From the NCBI GenBank assembly GCA_007118445.1, contig SKRP01000155.1, positions 1-11,385 of the forward strand: 11,385 nt of DNA, in the 5' to 3' direction. Below are positions 5,600 through 11,385 of this stretch, in pieces. Each line of letters opens with the position of its first letter. The first letter of the stretch is position 1. The DNA comes from Natronohydrobacter sp. (GTDB lineage: Bacteria > Pseudomonadota > Alphaproteobacteria > Rhodobacterales > Rhodobacteraceae). The notes under the pieces are model-generated. The model was not told the origin of the DNA, ran no database searches, and saw nothing but the letters and a program-made list of their open reading frames with translations. A program made the translations under genes and the position numbers.

Positions 5600-7303
5600 A
5601 TGCGAATCGTCTTTGTTCACCCGAATTACCACTCTGGCGGGGCTGAGATTGCCGGAAGCTGGCCGCCTGCCTGGGTCGCCTATCTGACCGGATCGCTGAA
5701 AGCCGCCGGGTTTGACGATATTCATTTCATCGATGCGATGACCAATCATGTGGATGATGATGCGTTGCGCGCGCAGTTGGCCGAGCTGAAACCCGATGTG
5801 GTGGGCACGACCTGCATCACGCCGTCCATCTATGTGGCCGAACAGACCCTCAAGATCGCGCGCGAGGTCGCGCCCGACTGCGTGACGGTGCTGGGCGGGG
5901 TTCATGCGACCTTCATGTTCCGTCAGGTTCTGACCGAAGCGCCCTGGATCGACGTCATTGTGCGTGGCGAGGGCGAAGAGATCGTCGTCAACCTGATGAA
6001 TGCCATTGCCGAGGGGCGCTGGCCGGAGGACAAGCACAGGATCCACGGTCTGGCCTTCATCGACGGGGATGAGATCAAGGCGACGCAGGCCGCGTCTACA
6101 GTGAAGAACCTGGACGGGATCAAGCCGGACTGGTCGATTCTGGAATGGGACAAATACATTTATGTGCCGCTGAACCGGCGCGTGGCGATCCCCAATATGG
6201 CGCGCGGCTGTCCCTTCACCTGCAGCTTTTGTAGCCAGTGGAAATTCTGGCGCGATTACCGCGTGCGCGACCCGAAAAAGGTGGTCGATGAGATCGAGGA
6301 TCTGGTCGAAAACCACGGTGTCGGCTTCTTCATTCTGGCCGATGAGGAACCCACGATCAACCGCAAGAAATTCATCGAGTTTTGCGAGGAACTGATCGCC
6401 CGCGACCTGCCGCGCCGCATTCAATGGGGCATCAATACCCGCGTGACCGACATCATGCGCGACAAGGAATTGCTGGGCTTCTATCGCAAGGCCGGGCTGG
6501 TGCATGTCTCGCTTGGCACGGAAGCGGCGGCGCAGCTCAAGCTCGACCAGTTCAACAAGGAAACCACGGTCGCCGACAACAAGGAAGCGATCCGGCTCTT
6601 GCGCGAGGCCGATATCTTCACGGAAGCCCAGTTCATTGTGGGCCTTGATAATGAGACTGCCGAAACGCTGGAAGAGACCTTTCAGATGGCCTGGGACTGG
6701 CAGCCGGATCTGGCGAATTGGGCGATGTATACGCCCTGGCCCTTCACGCCGCTGTTTCAGGAATTGCGCGATCAGGTCGAAGTCTTCGACTACTCGAAAT
6801 ACAATTTCGTCACCCCGATCATGAAGCCCAAGGCGATGTCGCGCGGTGGCCTGCTGGAAGGCGTGCTGAAGAATTACCGCCGCTTCTACATGCGCAAGGC
6901 GCTGTTTCATTATCCGTGGCGCGGGACGGGGTATCGGCGGAAATACCTGCTGGGCTGTCTGAAGGCGTTCCTGAAAGCGGGTGTGCAGCGGCAATTCTAC
7001 GATCTGGGCAAGACCGATTATTTCAGCATGAAATCGCGCGATGATCTGGATTTCGGGTTCGACATGACCCGCACCATTGCCGATGCGCAGCTTGCCGATT
7101 GGGAAGATCACGCTGACAAGAAACGCAAGGCGCAGGAACGGCGCGAGGCTTTGCGCGCGCAAGGCAAGGCGCGGGCAGAAGAGCGCACGATGCTGAAAGC
7201 CTGCGGCGGTGGCACGCAGCAGATGGAAGATGCCGCGCCCCCGGCCCGCAGCTTCCGGATGCCCAATGGCGCGACGCCAAGCTTTCGCGAACCAGCGGAG
7301 TAG
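5600..7303 (+). CDS. bchE: BchE, anaerobic Mg-protoporphyrin IX monomethyl ester oxidative cyclase
   Basis: BchE builds the fifth (E) ring of bacteriochlorophyll without oxygen, using a radical-SAM centre. From ATG 5600 the protein is 567 aa. Residues 1 to about 140 form a B12-binding-like domain (MRIVFVHPNYHSGG, LGGVHATF) without the usual DxHxxG motif. The radical-SAM core begins near 195 with RGCPFTCSFC. Its Cys204, Cys208 and Cys211 form the CxxxCxxC ligand set for the 4Fe-4S cluster. The C-terminal part (about 430-510) carries YRRFYMRKALFHYPWRGTGY, and the last 60 residues are charged and probably flexible. bchJ begins 5 nt after the stop. The upstream region carries an FnrL site overlapping tandem PpsR sites, so expression should be confined to low oxygen. 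Alternative radical-SAM families are unlikely given the context. Confidence 0.97.
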   Translation: MRIVFVHPNYHSGGAEIAGSWPPAWVAYLTGSLKAAGFDDIHFIDAMTNHVDDDALRAQLAELKPDVVGTTCITPSIYVAEQTLKIAREVAPDCVTVLGGVHATFMFRQVLTEAPWIDVIVRGEGEEIVVNLMNAIAEGRWPEDKHRIHGLAFIDGDEIKATQAASTVKNLDGIKPDWSILEWDKYIYVPLNRRVAIPNMARGCPFTCSFCSQWKFWRDYRVRDPKKVVDEIEDLVENHGVGFFILADEEPTINRKKFIEFCEELIARDLPRRIQWGINTRVTDIMRDKELLGFYRKAGLVHVSLGTEAAAQLKLDQFNKETTVADNKEAIRLLREADIFTEAQFIVGLDNETAETLEETFQMAWDWQPDLANWAMYTPWPFTPLFQELRDQVEVFDYSKYNFVTPIMKPKAMSRGGLLEGVLKNYRRFYMRKALFHYPWRGTGYRRKYLLGCLKAFLKAGVQRQFYDLGKTDYFSMKSRDDLDFGFDMTRTIADAQLADWEDHADKKRKAQERREALRAQGKARAEERTMLKACGGGTQQMEDAAPPARSFRMPNGATPSFREPAE

Positions 7304-7308
7304 GGCAG

Positions 7309-7908
7309 ATGGCAGAGCTGGCCCGGATCGGCCCCAATGCCATCCTGCAGCATCTGCCGGTTCTGGATGCCGCGATCGGTGAGCGTTTGCGCGGGGCGCT
7401 TCTGTATCGCGCCGGGGTCGCGGAACCCCCGCCAGATGCAGGGATGCTGCCCGAAGATGAGGTCGCGCGGCTGCATCACGCGGTTCGGCTGTTCCTGCCG
7501 GATCGCGCGCCCGAGATCCAGCGCGCCGCCGGGCAGGCGACAGGCGATTATATTCTGGCGCATCGCATCCCCAAACCTGCGCAGCGCCTGATCCGGGCCT
7601 TGCCGGCCTGGGCAGGGGCGCGGCTCTTGTCGACGGCGATTGCGAAACATGCCTGGACCTTTGCAGGTTCGGGCGCGTTCCGGGTGGTCTCGCACCGGCC
7701 GTTGATATTCGAGATCGCGCGCAACCCGCTGGCGCAGGGCCCGTCATCAACGCCGATCTGCCATTGGCACAGAGCTGTCTTTGCGCAGCTTTTCGGGGCG
7801 CTGGTCTGGCCGGATGTCGTGGTCACTGAATATGACTGCGCAGCGACCGGGGCCAAGGCATGTCGTTTCCTGATCGCGCCAAGCGCTCAGTCGATGACCA
7901 GCATATAG
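7309..7908 (+). CDS. bchJ: BchJ, V4R-domain bacteriochlorophyll synthesis protein
   Basis: BchJ is a small protein once proposed to be the 8-vinyl reductase and now thought to assist that step, possibly by handling substrate. The 199-aa product has a typical N-terminus (IGPNAILQHLPVLD) and a C-terminal V4R-like module (about 110-193) ending in EYDCAATGAKACRFLIAPS, whose paired cysteines are usual in V4R proteins. It starts 5 nt after bchE with GGAG at 7297-7300, inside the bchE end, so it shares the bchE transcript. Its last 22 nt (7887-7908) overlap the 3' end of the opposing response-regulator gene, leaving no room for a separate terminator. bchG, which follows bchJ in some Rhodobacter, does not follow here. 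Confidence 0.9.
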   Translation: MAELARIGPNAILQHLPVLDAAIGERLRGALLYRAGVAEPPPDAGMLPEDEVARLHHAVRLFLPDRAPEIQRAAGQATGDYILAHRIPKPAQRLIRALPAWAGARLLSTAIAKHAWTFAGSGAFRVVSHRPLIFEIARNPLAQGPSSTPICHWHRAVFAQLFGALVWPDVVVTEYDCAATGAKACRFLIAPSAQSMTSI

Positions 7909-8606
7909 CCTGCCCCGCGCACAGTCTGCAGATGGCGCGGGGTTTTCGGGTCTTGCTCGATCTTGCGGCGCAGCCTTGTGATCTGGACATCCACTGCGCG
8001 TTCCTGCCCGACCATCCCGCCATGCGCGGCGCGGTCGCGGCCCAGATGCTCGACCAGCGCCTCGCGGGTGATCACCTCGCCGGGTTTCTGGCAGAACAGC
8101 CGCATGATCGTGGCCTCGGTCTGGGTCAGCCGCACCGGCGCATCGCCGCGCTTCAGCTCGCCACGTTCCAGATCATAGCGCAGCGGCCCGATCACTACCA
8201 TCTGCGGCAGCACCGCTTCAGGCTGCGCGGCAGGATTGCGGCGCAGGATCGCGTTGATCCGCAACAGCAATTCGCGCGGCTCGAACGGTTTGGTCAGATA
8301 ATCATCGGCTCCGGCCTCAAGCCCCGAAATGCGGTCCTGCGTTTCTCCCCGCGCGGTCAGCAACAGCACCGGGGTTGCGTCCTGCGCGCGGATATGGCGG
8401 GTCAGACTGATCCCGTCCTCGCCCGGCATCATCACATCAAGCACGATCAGATCAAATGCCAGCCCTTGCAGCAAGTGCCGGGCATGGGCGGCGTCGCGTG
8501 CGGCGCTGACCAGAAACCCGTTGCGGATCAGATATTTCTGCAACAGGCCGCGAATGCGCGCATCGTCATCGACAACCAGCAGATGGGCCTGGGCATCGGG
8601 GGTCAT
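7887..8606 (-). CDS. petR: OmpR-family response regulator, PetR-like
   Basis: A two-component response regulator of 239 aa with a receiver domain (about 8-118) and an OmpR/PhoB winged-helix DNA-binding domain (about 135-237). The phosphorylation site is Asp57 (DLIVLDVMMPGEDG). The acidic pocket is Asp14/Asp15, and the switch residues are Thr84, Tyr103 and Lys106 (ADDYLTKPFEP). The winged helix shows RLTQTEATIMRLF and the ending TVRGAGYMLVID. It overlaps the upstream MarR gene by an ATGA. In Rhodobacter capsulatus an adjacent MarR gene (petP) and OmpR-type gene (petR) lie upstream of the cytochrome bc1 operon, and petR is needed for growth. The pairing and order here match, so I call it PetR-like by inference. 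No histidine kinase is visible nearby. The gene ends tail to tail in bchJ with a 22-nt overlap. Confidence 0.8.
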   Translation of the reverse strand: MTPDAQAHLLVVDDDARIRGLLQKYLIRNGFLVSAARDAAHARHLLQGLAFDLIVLDVMMPGEDGISLTRHIRAQDATPVLLLTARGETQDRISGLEAGADDYLTKPFEPRELLLRINAILRRNPAAQPEAVLPQMVVIGPLRYDLERGELKRGDAPVRLTQTEATIMRLFCQKPGEVITREALVEHLGRDRAAHGGMVGQERAVDVQITRLRRKIEQDPKTPRHLQTVRGAGYMLVID

Positions 8607-9112
8607 GAGCGGCGCTCTCGCATGGCATTATACTGGCTGCGAATTTCGTCATCCATCATCGCCTCCAGCACCTGCCGGAACCCGGCCACCGCCTGCGGAC
8701 CTGCCGCGCGATAGGCCGCGCGCATCCGCTCGCGCTGGGCCTCTGACAGGGTGCGTTCCAGCGCGGCCCCGGCCTCGGTCAGGTAGAGATTACGCTCGCG
8801 CCGGTCGGTCTTGCCGATACGGCTTTCGACAAGCCCATCCTCGATCAGCGTGCGCAGCACGCGGTTCAGCGATTGCTTGGTCACGCCCAGCACTGACAGC
8901 AGGTTATTGACCGTGGTGCCATGGGTGCGGTTGATGAAATGCAGCGCGCGGTGATGGGCGCGGCCATAGCCGTGATCTTCAAGAATGCGGTCCGGGTCGG
9001 CAGTGAAGCCGCGATAGGCGAAAAACATCGCCTCGATGCCCTTGCGCAGCTGCTCATCGGTCAGGAACAGCAGATTCTCGCCGCCAATGCTGTTGCCCGG
9101 TCCGTCGGCCAT
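8603..9112 (-). CDS. petP: MarR-family transcriptional regulator, PetP-like
   Basis: This 169-aa protein has the MarR winged helix-turn-helix. The recognition region is near residues 66-92 (LLSVLGVTKQSLNRVLRTLI) and the wing near 94-115 ends in DRRERNLYLTEAG, a family signature. Helices on each side should form the dimer interface. Length is slightly above the usual 140-160 aa because of a 15-residue leader. ATG 9112 has GGAG about 8 nt upstream. It is the first gene of a two-gene operon with the response regulator, overlapping it by 4 nt. The probable promoter at 9138-9166 contains an inverted repeat in its spacer that could be an autorepression operator. Assignment to petP rests on the MarR/OmpR pair and is an inference. 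The MarR class itself is secure. Confidence 0.78.
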   Translation of the reverse strand: MADGPGNSIGGENLLFLTDEQLRKGIEAMFFAYRGFTADPDRILEDHGYGRAHHRALHFINRTHGTTVNNLLSVLGVTKQSLNRVLRTLIEDGLVESRIGKTDRRERNLYLTEAGAALERTLSEAQRERMRAAYRAAGPQAVAGFRQVLEAMMDDEIRSQYNAMRERRS

Positions 9113-9137
9113 GAAATCAACTCCTCTGTCCTACTCT

Positions 9138-9166
9138 ATTTTATGTCAGCCTTGTTGACATTCCAA
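9138..9166 (-). promoter_or_regulatory. Probable petP-petR promoter
   Basis: On the minus strand TTGGAA (9166-9161, 4/6 to TTGACA) is followed after exactly 17 nt by TAAAAT (9143-9138, 5/6 to TATAAT). The start point would fall near 9131, about 20 nt before the petP ATG. Confidence 0.55.
9143..9161. promoter_or_regulatory. Inverted repeat filling the petP promoter spacer, possible MarR operator
   Basis: ATGTCAGCCTTGTTGACAT has perfect 6-bp arms (ATGTCA/TGACAT) around 7 bases. It occupies the gap between the predicted -35 and -10 boxes, sharing one base with each. A dimer bound here would block the promoter, as MarR-type autorepressors commonly do. Direct evidence is only the symmetry and position. 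Confidence 0.5.
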
Positions 9167-9191
9167 GTGTGAATTGATAGCGATTCCCGTG

Positions 9192-9203
9192 AATTTGCGT
9201 AAT
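9192..9203. repeat. TTTGCG box, upstream copy
   Basis: AATTTGCGTAAT differs at one base from AATTTGCGCAAT at 9224-9235, 32 bp downstream (about three DNA turns). See the finding on paired boxes. Confidence 0.5.
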
Positions 9204-9223
9204 TTTATGTCCGATCCGGGGCT

Positions 9224-9235
9224 AATTTGCGCAAT
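9224..9235. repeat. TTTGCG box, downstream copy with perfect palindrome
   Basis: AATTTGCGCAAT contains the perfect 8-bp palindrome TTGCGCAA (9227-9234). With the copy at 9192-9203 it may form an operator pair for a regulator of the aminotransferase, for example one of the Lrp/AsnC family (inference only). Confidence 0.5.
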
Positions 9236-9255
9236 ATCCGAAAATGGCGGTCCAG

Positions 9256-9261
9256 AGGAGG
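9256..9261 (+). promoter_or_regulatory. Ribosome binding site of the aminotransferase gene
   Basis: A full AGGAGG lies 5 nt before ATG 9267. ATG triplets at 9244 and 9263 are in another frame and do not open the family protein. Confidence 0.85.
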
Positions 9262-9266
9262 CATGA

Positions 9267-10136
9267 ATGGCCGGTGCATATGACGACAGGGACGGACAGA
9301 TCTGGATGGATGGCAAGCTCGTGCCCTGGCGGGACGCGAATGTGCATATCCTCAGCCACGCGATGCATTATGCTTCATCCGTGTTCGAGGGTGAGCGTTG
9401 TTATAGCGGCAAGATTTTCAAAAGCCGCGAGCATTCCGAGCGGCTGCTGGAATCGGGCCGTCTGCTGGACATGCCGATCCCCTATTCGGTCGACGAGATC
9501 GAGGCTGCGAAACGCGCAGTGCTGGACGCCAATGGTCTGACCGATGCCTATATCCGCGCGGTCGCCTGGCGCGGCGCGGGCGAGGATATGGGTGTCGCGG
9601 CGCGGCGCAACCCGGTGCGGCTGGCGGTCGCGGCTTGGGAATGGGGCGCGTATTACGGCGATGCCAAGATGCAGGGCGCGAAGCTCGACATCGCCAAATG
9701 GAAACGCCCCTCGCCCGATACCATCCCGACAGCGGCCAAGGCAGCGGGGCTTTACATGATCTGCACCATGTCCAAGCACGCGGCCGAGGAAAAGGGCTGT
9801 TCGGATGCGTTATTCATGGATTATCGCGGCTATGTGGCCGAAGCGACCGGCGCGAATGTGTTTTTCGTGAAAGATGGCGAAGTGCATACGCCGATCCCCG
9901 ATGCGATCCTGAATGGTATCACGCGCCAGACGGTCATCGCGATGCTGCGCGATATGGGGATGGTGGTGCATGAGCGCCATATCATGCCCGAAGAGCTGGA
10001 AAGCTTCTCGGAATGCTGGCTGACCGGCACCGCTGCCGAGGTCACGCCAGTGGGTCAGATCGGGGACTATCATTTCCAGGTCGGCCAGATCACCCGCAAC
10101 GTGGCGGAAAGCTATGAGGCACTGGTGCGCGCGTGA
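9267..10136 (+). CDS. ilvE: Branched-chain amino acid aminotransferase (PLP class IV)
   Basis: The 289-aa protein is a cytosolic fold-type IV PLP enzyme. It should transfer amino groups between leucine, isoleucine or valine and 2-oxoglutarate. The N-terminus (IWMDGKLVPWRDANVHILSH, then HYASSVFEGERCY) is typical. The PLP lysine is probably Lys158 in AAKAAGLYMICTMSKHA, matching the KAxGxY context of the family. The downstream GYVAEATGANVFFVKDG holds the conserved Glu that contacts the cofactor ring, and GITRQTV and LTGTAAEVTPV complete the phosphate-binding and class IV signatures. It is slightly shorter than E. coli IlvE (309 aa). D-amino-acid transaminase and aminodeoxychorismate lyase are relatives, but the motifs favour a branched-chain enzyme. 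The stop overlaps the next start as GTGA. Paired TTTGCG boxes upstream may regulate it. Confidence 0.88.
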   Translation: MAGAYDDRDGQIWMDGKLVPWRDANVHILSHAMHYASSVFEGERCYSGKIFKSREHSERLLESGRLLDMPIPYSVDEIEAAKRAVLDANGLTDAYIRAVAWRGAGEDMGVAARRNPVRLAVAAWEWGAYYGDAKMQGAKLDIAKWKRPSPDTIPTAAKAAGLYMICTMSKHAAEEKGCSDALFMDYRGYVAEATGANVFFVKDGEVHTPIPDAILNGITRQTVIAMLRDMGMVVHERHIMPEELESFSECWLTGTAAEVTPVGQIGDYHFQVGQITRNVAESYEALVRA

Positions 10137-10765
10137 GCGTACCAGCGACTTCACCAATTCTCTGGAGCTTCCGCCGCTGCCCCTATGCCATCCGCGCGCG
10201 GCTGGCGATCCAGAGCAGCGGCGCGCAGGTGGAACTGCGCGAGATCCTGTTGCGCGAGAAGCCTGCGGCCTTTCTGGCGGCCTCGCCCAGTGCGACTGTG
10301 CCTTGTCTGGTCACAGATCAGGGCGTGATCGATGAAAGCCTTGATATCATGGCCTGGGCGCTGGCGCAGAATGACCCCGAGGGCTGGCTGGACATGCCGC
10401 AAGAGGGCGCAGACTGGATCGCGCGCTGTGACGGGCCGTTCAAACATGCGCTGGACCGGGTGAAATACGCCAGCCGTTACCCCGATCAGGACCGCGATGC
10501 GCATCTGGCCACGGCCTGCGCCTTCCTGGGCGATCTGAACGCGCAGCTTGACGACTGGCTGTTTGCGCGCCCGACATTGGCGGATATGGCCATGCTGCCC
10601 TTTATCCGGCAATTCGCCCATATCGACAAGCCGTGGTTCGATGCGCAGCCCTGGCCGCATCTGCAGGGCTGGCTGGGGCGGTTCCTGGCCTCAGCGAGTT
10701 TTGCCGCTGTCATGCCGAAATTCCCGCGCTGGCAAGAGGGTCAGGCGGGGGTGTCCTTTCCCTGA
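10133..10765 (+). CDS. Glutathione S-transferase/glutaredoxin-2-like protein with CPYA site
   Basis: The 210-aa protein has a thioredoxin-fold N-terminal domain (about 8-80) and an all-helical C-terminal domain (about 90-200), the GST layout. The active-site region reads SFRRCPYAIRAR, with Cys16 in a CPYA motif, a monothiol variant of the glutaredoxin CPYC. The cis-proline is Pro57 (SATVPCLV), and ESLDIMAWAL at 68 onward holds the Glu-Ser expected to bind glutathione. It starts at GTG 10133, inside the aminotransferase stop (GTGA). A GAGG 13 nt upstream is too far to be a good ribosome site, so it probably depends on translational coupling. Substrate is unknown. A glutathione-dependent deglutathionylation or general detoxification role would be inference. 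Its 3' end overlaps the opposing gene by 25 nt. Confidence 0.82.
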   Translation: MSVPATSPILWSFRRCPYAIRARLAIQSSGAQVELREILLREKPAAFLAASPSATVPCLVTDQGVIDESLDIMAWALAQNDPEGWLDMPQEGADWIARCDGPFKHALDRVKYASRYPDQDRDAHLATACAFLGDLNAQLDDWLFARPTLADMAMLPFIRQFAHIDKPWFDAQPWPHLQGWLGRFLASASFAAVMPKFPRWQEGQAGVSFP

Positions 10766-11385
10766 GACCCAGCCTTTTTCCAATGCGCAGGCACTTCTGG
10801 CAGGGCTGACGGATCGAGTGTGATCCCGCGCAGTTCGGCATTGTGCAGAACCGCCTCATAGAGTGTACGGTTGCGGGCCAGCTTTTGTTTGAACCGGGCT
10901 TCGTCGAGCGACAGCAGCGTGCAATGGCTGATGGAGCTGATCATGGCGCGACGCGGCTCGCGGGTCAGCATGCCGATATGGCCGAAGAACTCGCCACTGC
11001 CGAGCCGCAGCTTCTGGCCCTTGCGTTCCATCTCGACCGCGCCTGATGCGATGAAATAGACGCAATGCGGCACGTCGCCCTTGCGCAACAGGATCGTGCC
11101 GGGTTCGACATGATGCGTGCGCAGCGCGCGCGCCAGCTTGCGGCGCTGCGTTTCCGGCATGTCCTGAAACAGCGGAAAGCCGCGCAGGAACGCATCTTTC
11201 TGCAGCGCAAAATCCAGATGTGGGCGCGATTCAATCCGGGCGCGGCGGGCGGCGGTGCGGCTGATCAGCGTGGCATGCAATTCGCGGCTGATCAGCCCGT
11301 CATCATGCAGCTGTTCATATTCGCGCTCTTCCAGCCGCAGCGACGTGCGGCGGATGAAGCGGCGTTCCATCTCTTCGGCATAGCC
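10741..11385 (-). CDS. Cyclic-nucleotide-binding-like domain protein, probable C-terminal part of a cation/proton antiporter (5' end outside window)
   Basis: The frame is open from the right edge to the TGA at 10743-10741, giving 214 visible residues. It continues upstream of ATG 11370 as GYAEE, so that ATG is probably not the true start. The visible part begins with a charged helical segment (about 1-55, RRTSLRLEEREYEQLHDDGL) and then a Crp-type domain (about 60-175: FLRGFPLFQDMPETQRRKL, GTILLRKGD, YFIASGAVEM, GSGEFFGHIGML). The segment resembles the cytoplasmic tail of Na+/H+ antiporters that carry a C-terminal cNMP-binding domain, but no membrane part is in the window, so a cNBD potassium channel remains possible. 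In the phosphate-binding cassette the usual Glu (FGE) is His136, while Arg144/Arg145 are present, so nucleotide binding may be altered or lost. It ends 25 nt inside the opposing GST-like gene. Confidence 0.7.
   Translation of the reverse strand, partial: GYAEEMERRFIRRTSLRLEEREYEQLHDDGLISRELHATLISRTAARRARIESRPHLDFALQKDAFLRGFPLFQDMPETQRRKLARALRTHHVEPGTILLRKGDVPHCVYFIASGAVEMERKGQKLRLGSGEFFGHIGMLTREPRRAMISSISHCTLLSLDEARFKQKLARNRTLYEAVLHNAELRGITLDPSALPEVPAHWKKAGSQGKDTPA

Larger units (their letters stand above)
9113..9266. promoter_or_regulatory. Divergent control region between petP-like gene and aminotransferase
   Basis: These 154 bases carry the petP promoter and palindrome (9138-9166) and two near-identical TTTGCG boxes (9192-9203, 9224-9235). 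The 10-mer ATTTTATGTC occurs twice (9138-9147 and 9202-9211), 64 bp apart. No other gene is evident. Confidence 0.7.

Noticed and set aside
4013..7750. A 1245-codon open frame on the minus strand opposite ppsR, bchE and bchJ
   Set aside because: It runs antisense through three recognised genes and control sites, encodes a His/Arg/Gln-rich sequence with no recognisable domain, and is the kind of stop-free shadow that high-GC codon use produces.
7860..8714. A 284-codon plus-strand frame opposite the response regulator
   Set aside because: It is antisense to a gene with an intact receiver and winged helix. The translation is rich in Gln, His and Arg without known motifs.
9144..9160. Possible PpsR operator before the petP-like gene (TGT...ACA)
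   Set aside because: The spacing is 11, not 12, bases between TGT and ACA. The symmetry is better explained as ATGTCA/TGACAT, so I keep it as a possible MarR operator.
1..11385. CRISPR array, insertion sequence, phage or defence genes, tRNA or rRNA
   Set aside because: I saw no regularly spaced repeats, transposase, integrase or defence-family motifs, and no tRNA or rRNA gene in the short intergenic gaps.

Overview
This is a photosynthesis gene cluster fragment from a high-GC purple alphaproteobacterium, most likely Rhodobacterales (Rhodobacter/Rhodobaca/Roseinatronobacter-like). The evidence is the pair bchFNB and ppaA-ppsR-bchE-bchJ, followed by a petP-petR-like pair. The genes belong to anaerobic, oxygen-repressed bacteriochlorophyll synthesis: a light-independent protochlorophyllide reductase and the radical-SAM cyclase BchE. 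No oxygen-dependent cyclase is visible here.

Layout. Positions 1-2908 (minus strand): bchF, bchN and bchB form a tight operon. bchF and bchN overlap by 4 nt, and bchB runs off the left edge after 362 codons. Positions 2909-3218: an AT-rich divergent control region holds two perfect TGT-N12-ACA PpsR/CrtJ operators that are near mirror copies. Each contains an outward-facing TTGACA -35 box. A probable FnrL site lies between them. Positions 3219-7908 (plus strand): ppaA/aerR (B12-binding antirepressor), ppsR/crtJ (repressor, best started at GTG 4097), bchE and bchJ. The ppsR-bchE gap carries a strong FnrL-type site (TTGAT-N4-GTCAA) overlapping the first of two tandem PpsR sites. Positions 7887-9112 (minus): a MarR regulator and an OmpR-type response regulator, coupled by a 4-nt overlap and resembling petP-petR. 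Positions 9267-10765 (plus): a branched-chain aminotransferase coupled by GTGA to a GST-like protein with a CPYA site. Positions 10741-11385 (minus): the C-terminal end of a protein with a cyclic-nucleotide-binding-like domain, probably the tail of a cation/proton antiporter.

How it works together. PpsR is expected to repress the bch genes, including those in this window, in oxygen. PpaA/AerR should modulate PpsR through cobalamin and light, and FnrL should activate bchE and perhaps the divergent region when oxygen falls. The regulators therefore sit between the two bch operons they control. The most notable points are the paired operators in the divergent region, the FnrL/PpsR overlap before bchE, a PpsR with no cysteine where the middle redox cysteine (Cys251 of R. 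sphaeroides) is expected, and an inverted repeat that exactly fills the -35/-10 spacer of the probable petP promoter. I see no CRISPR, tRNA, rRNA, insertion sequence or phage gene, and no clearly new system.
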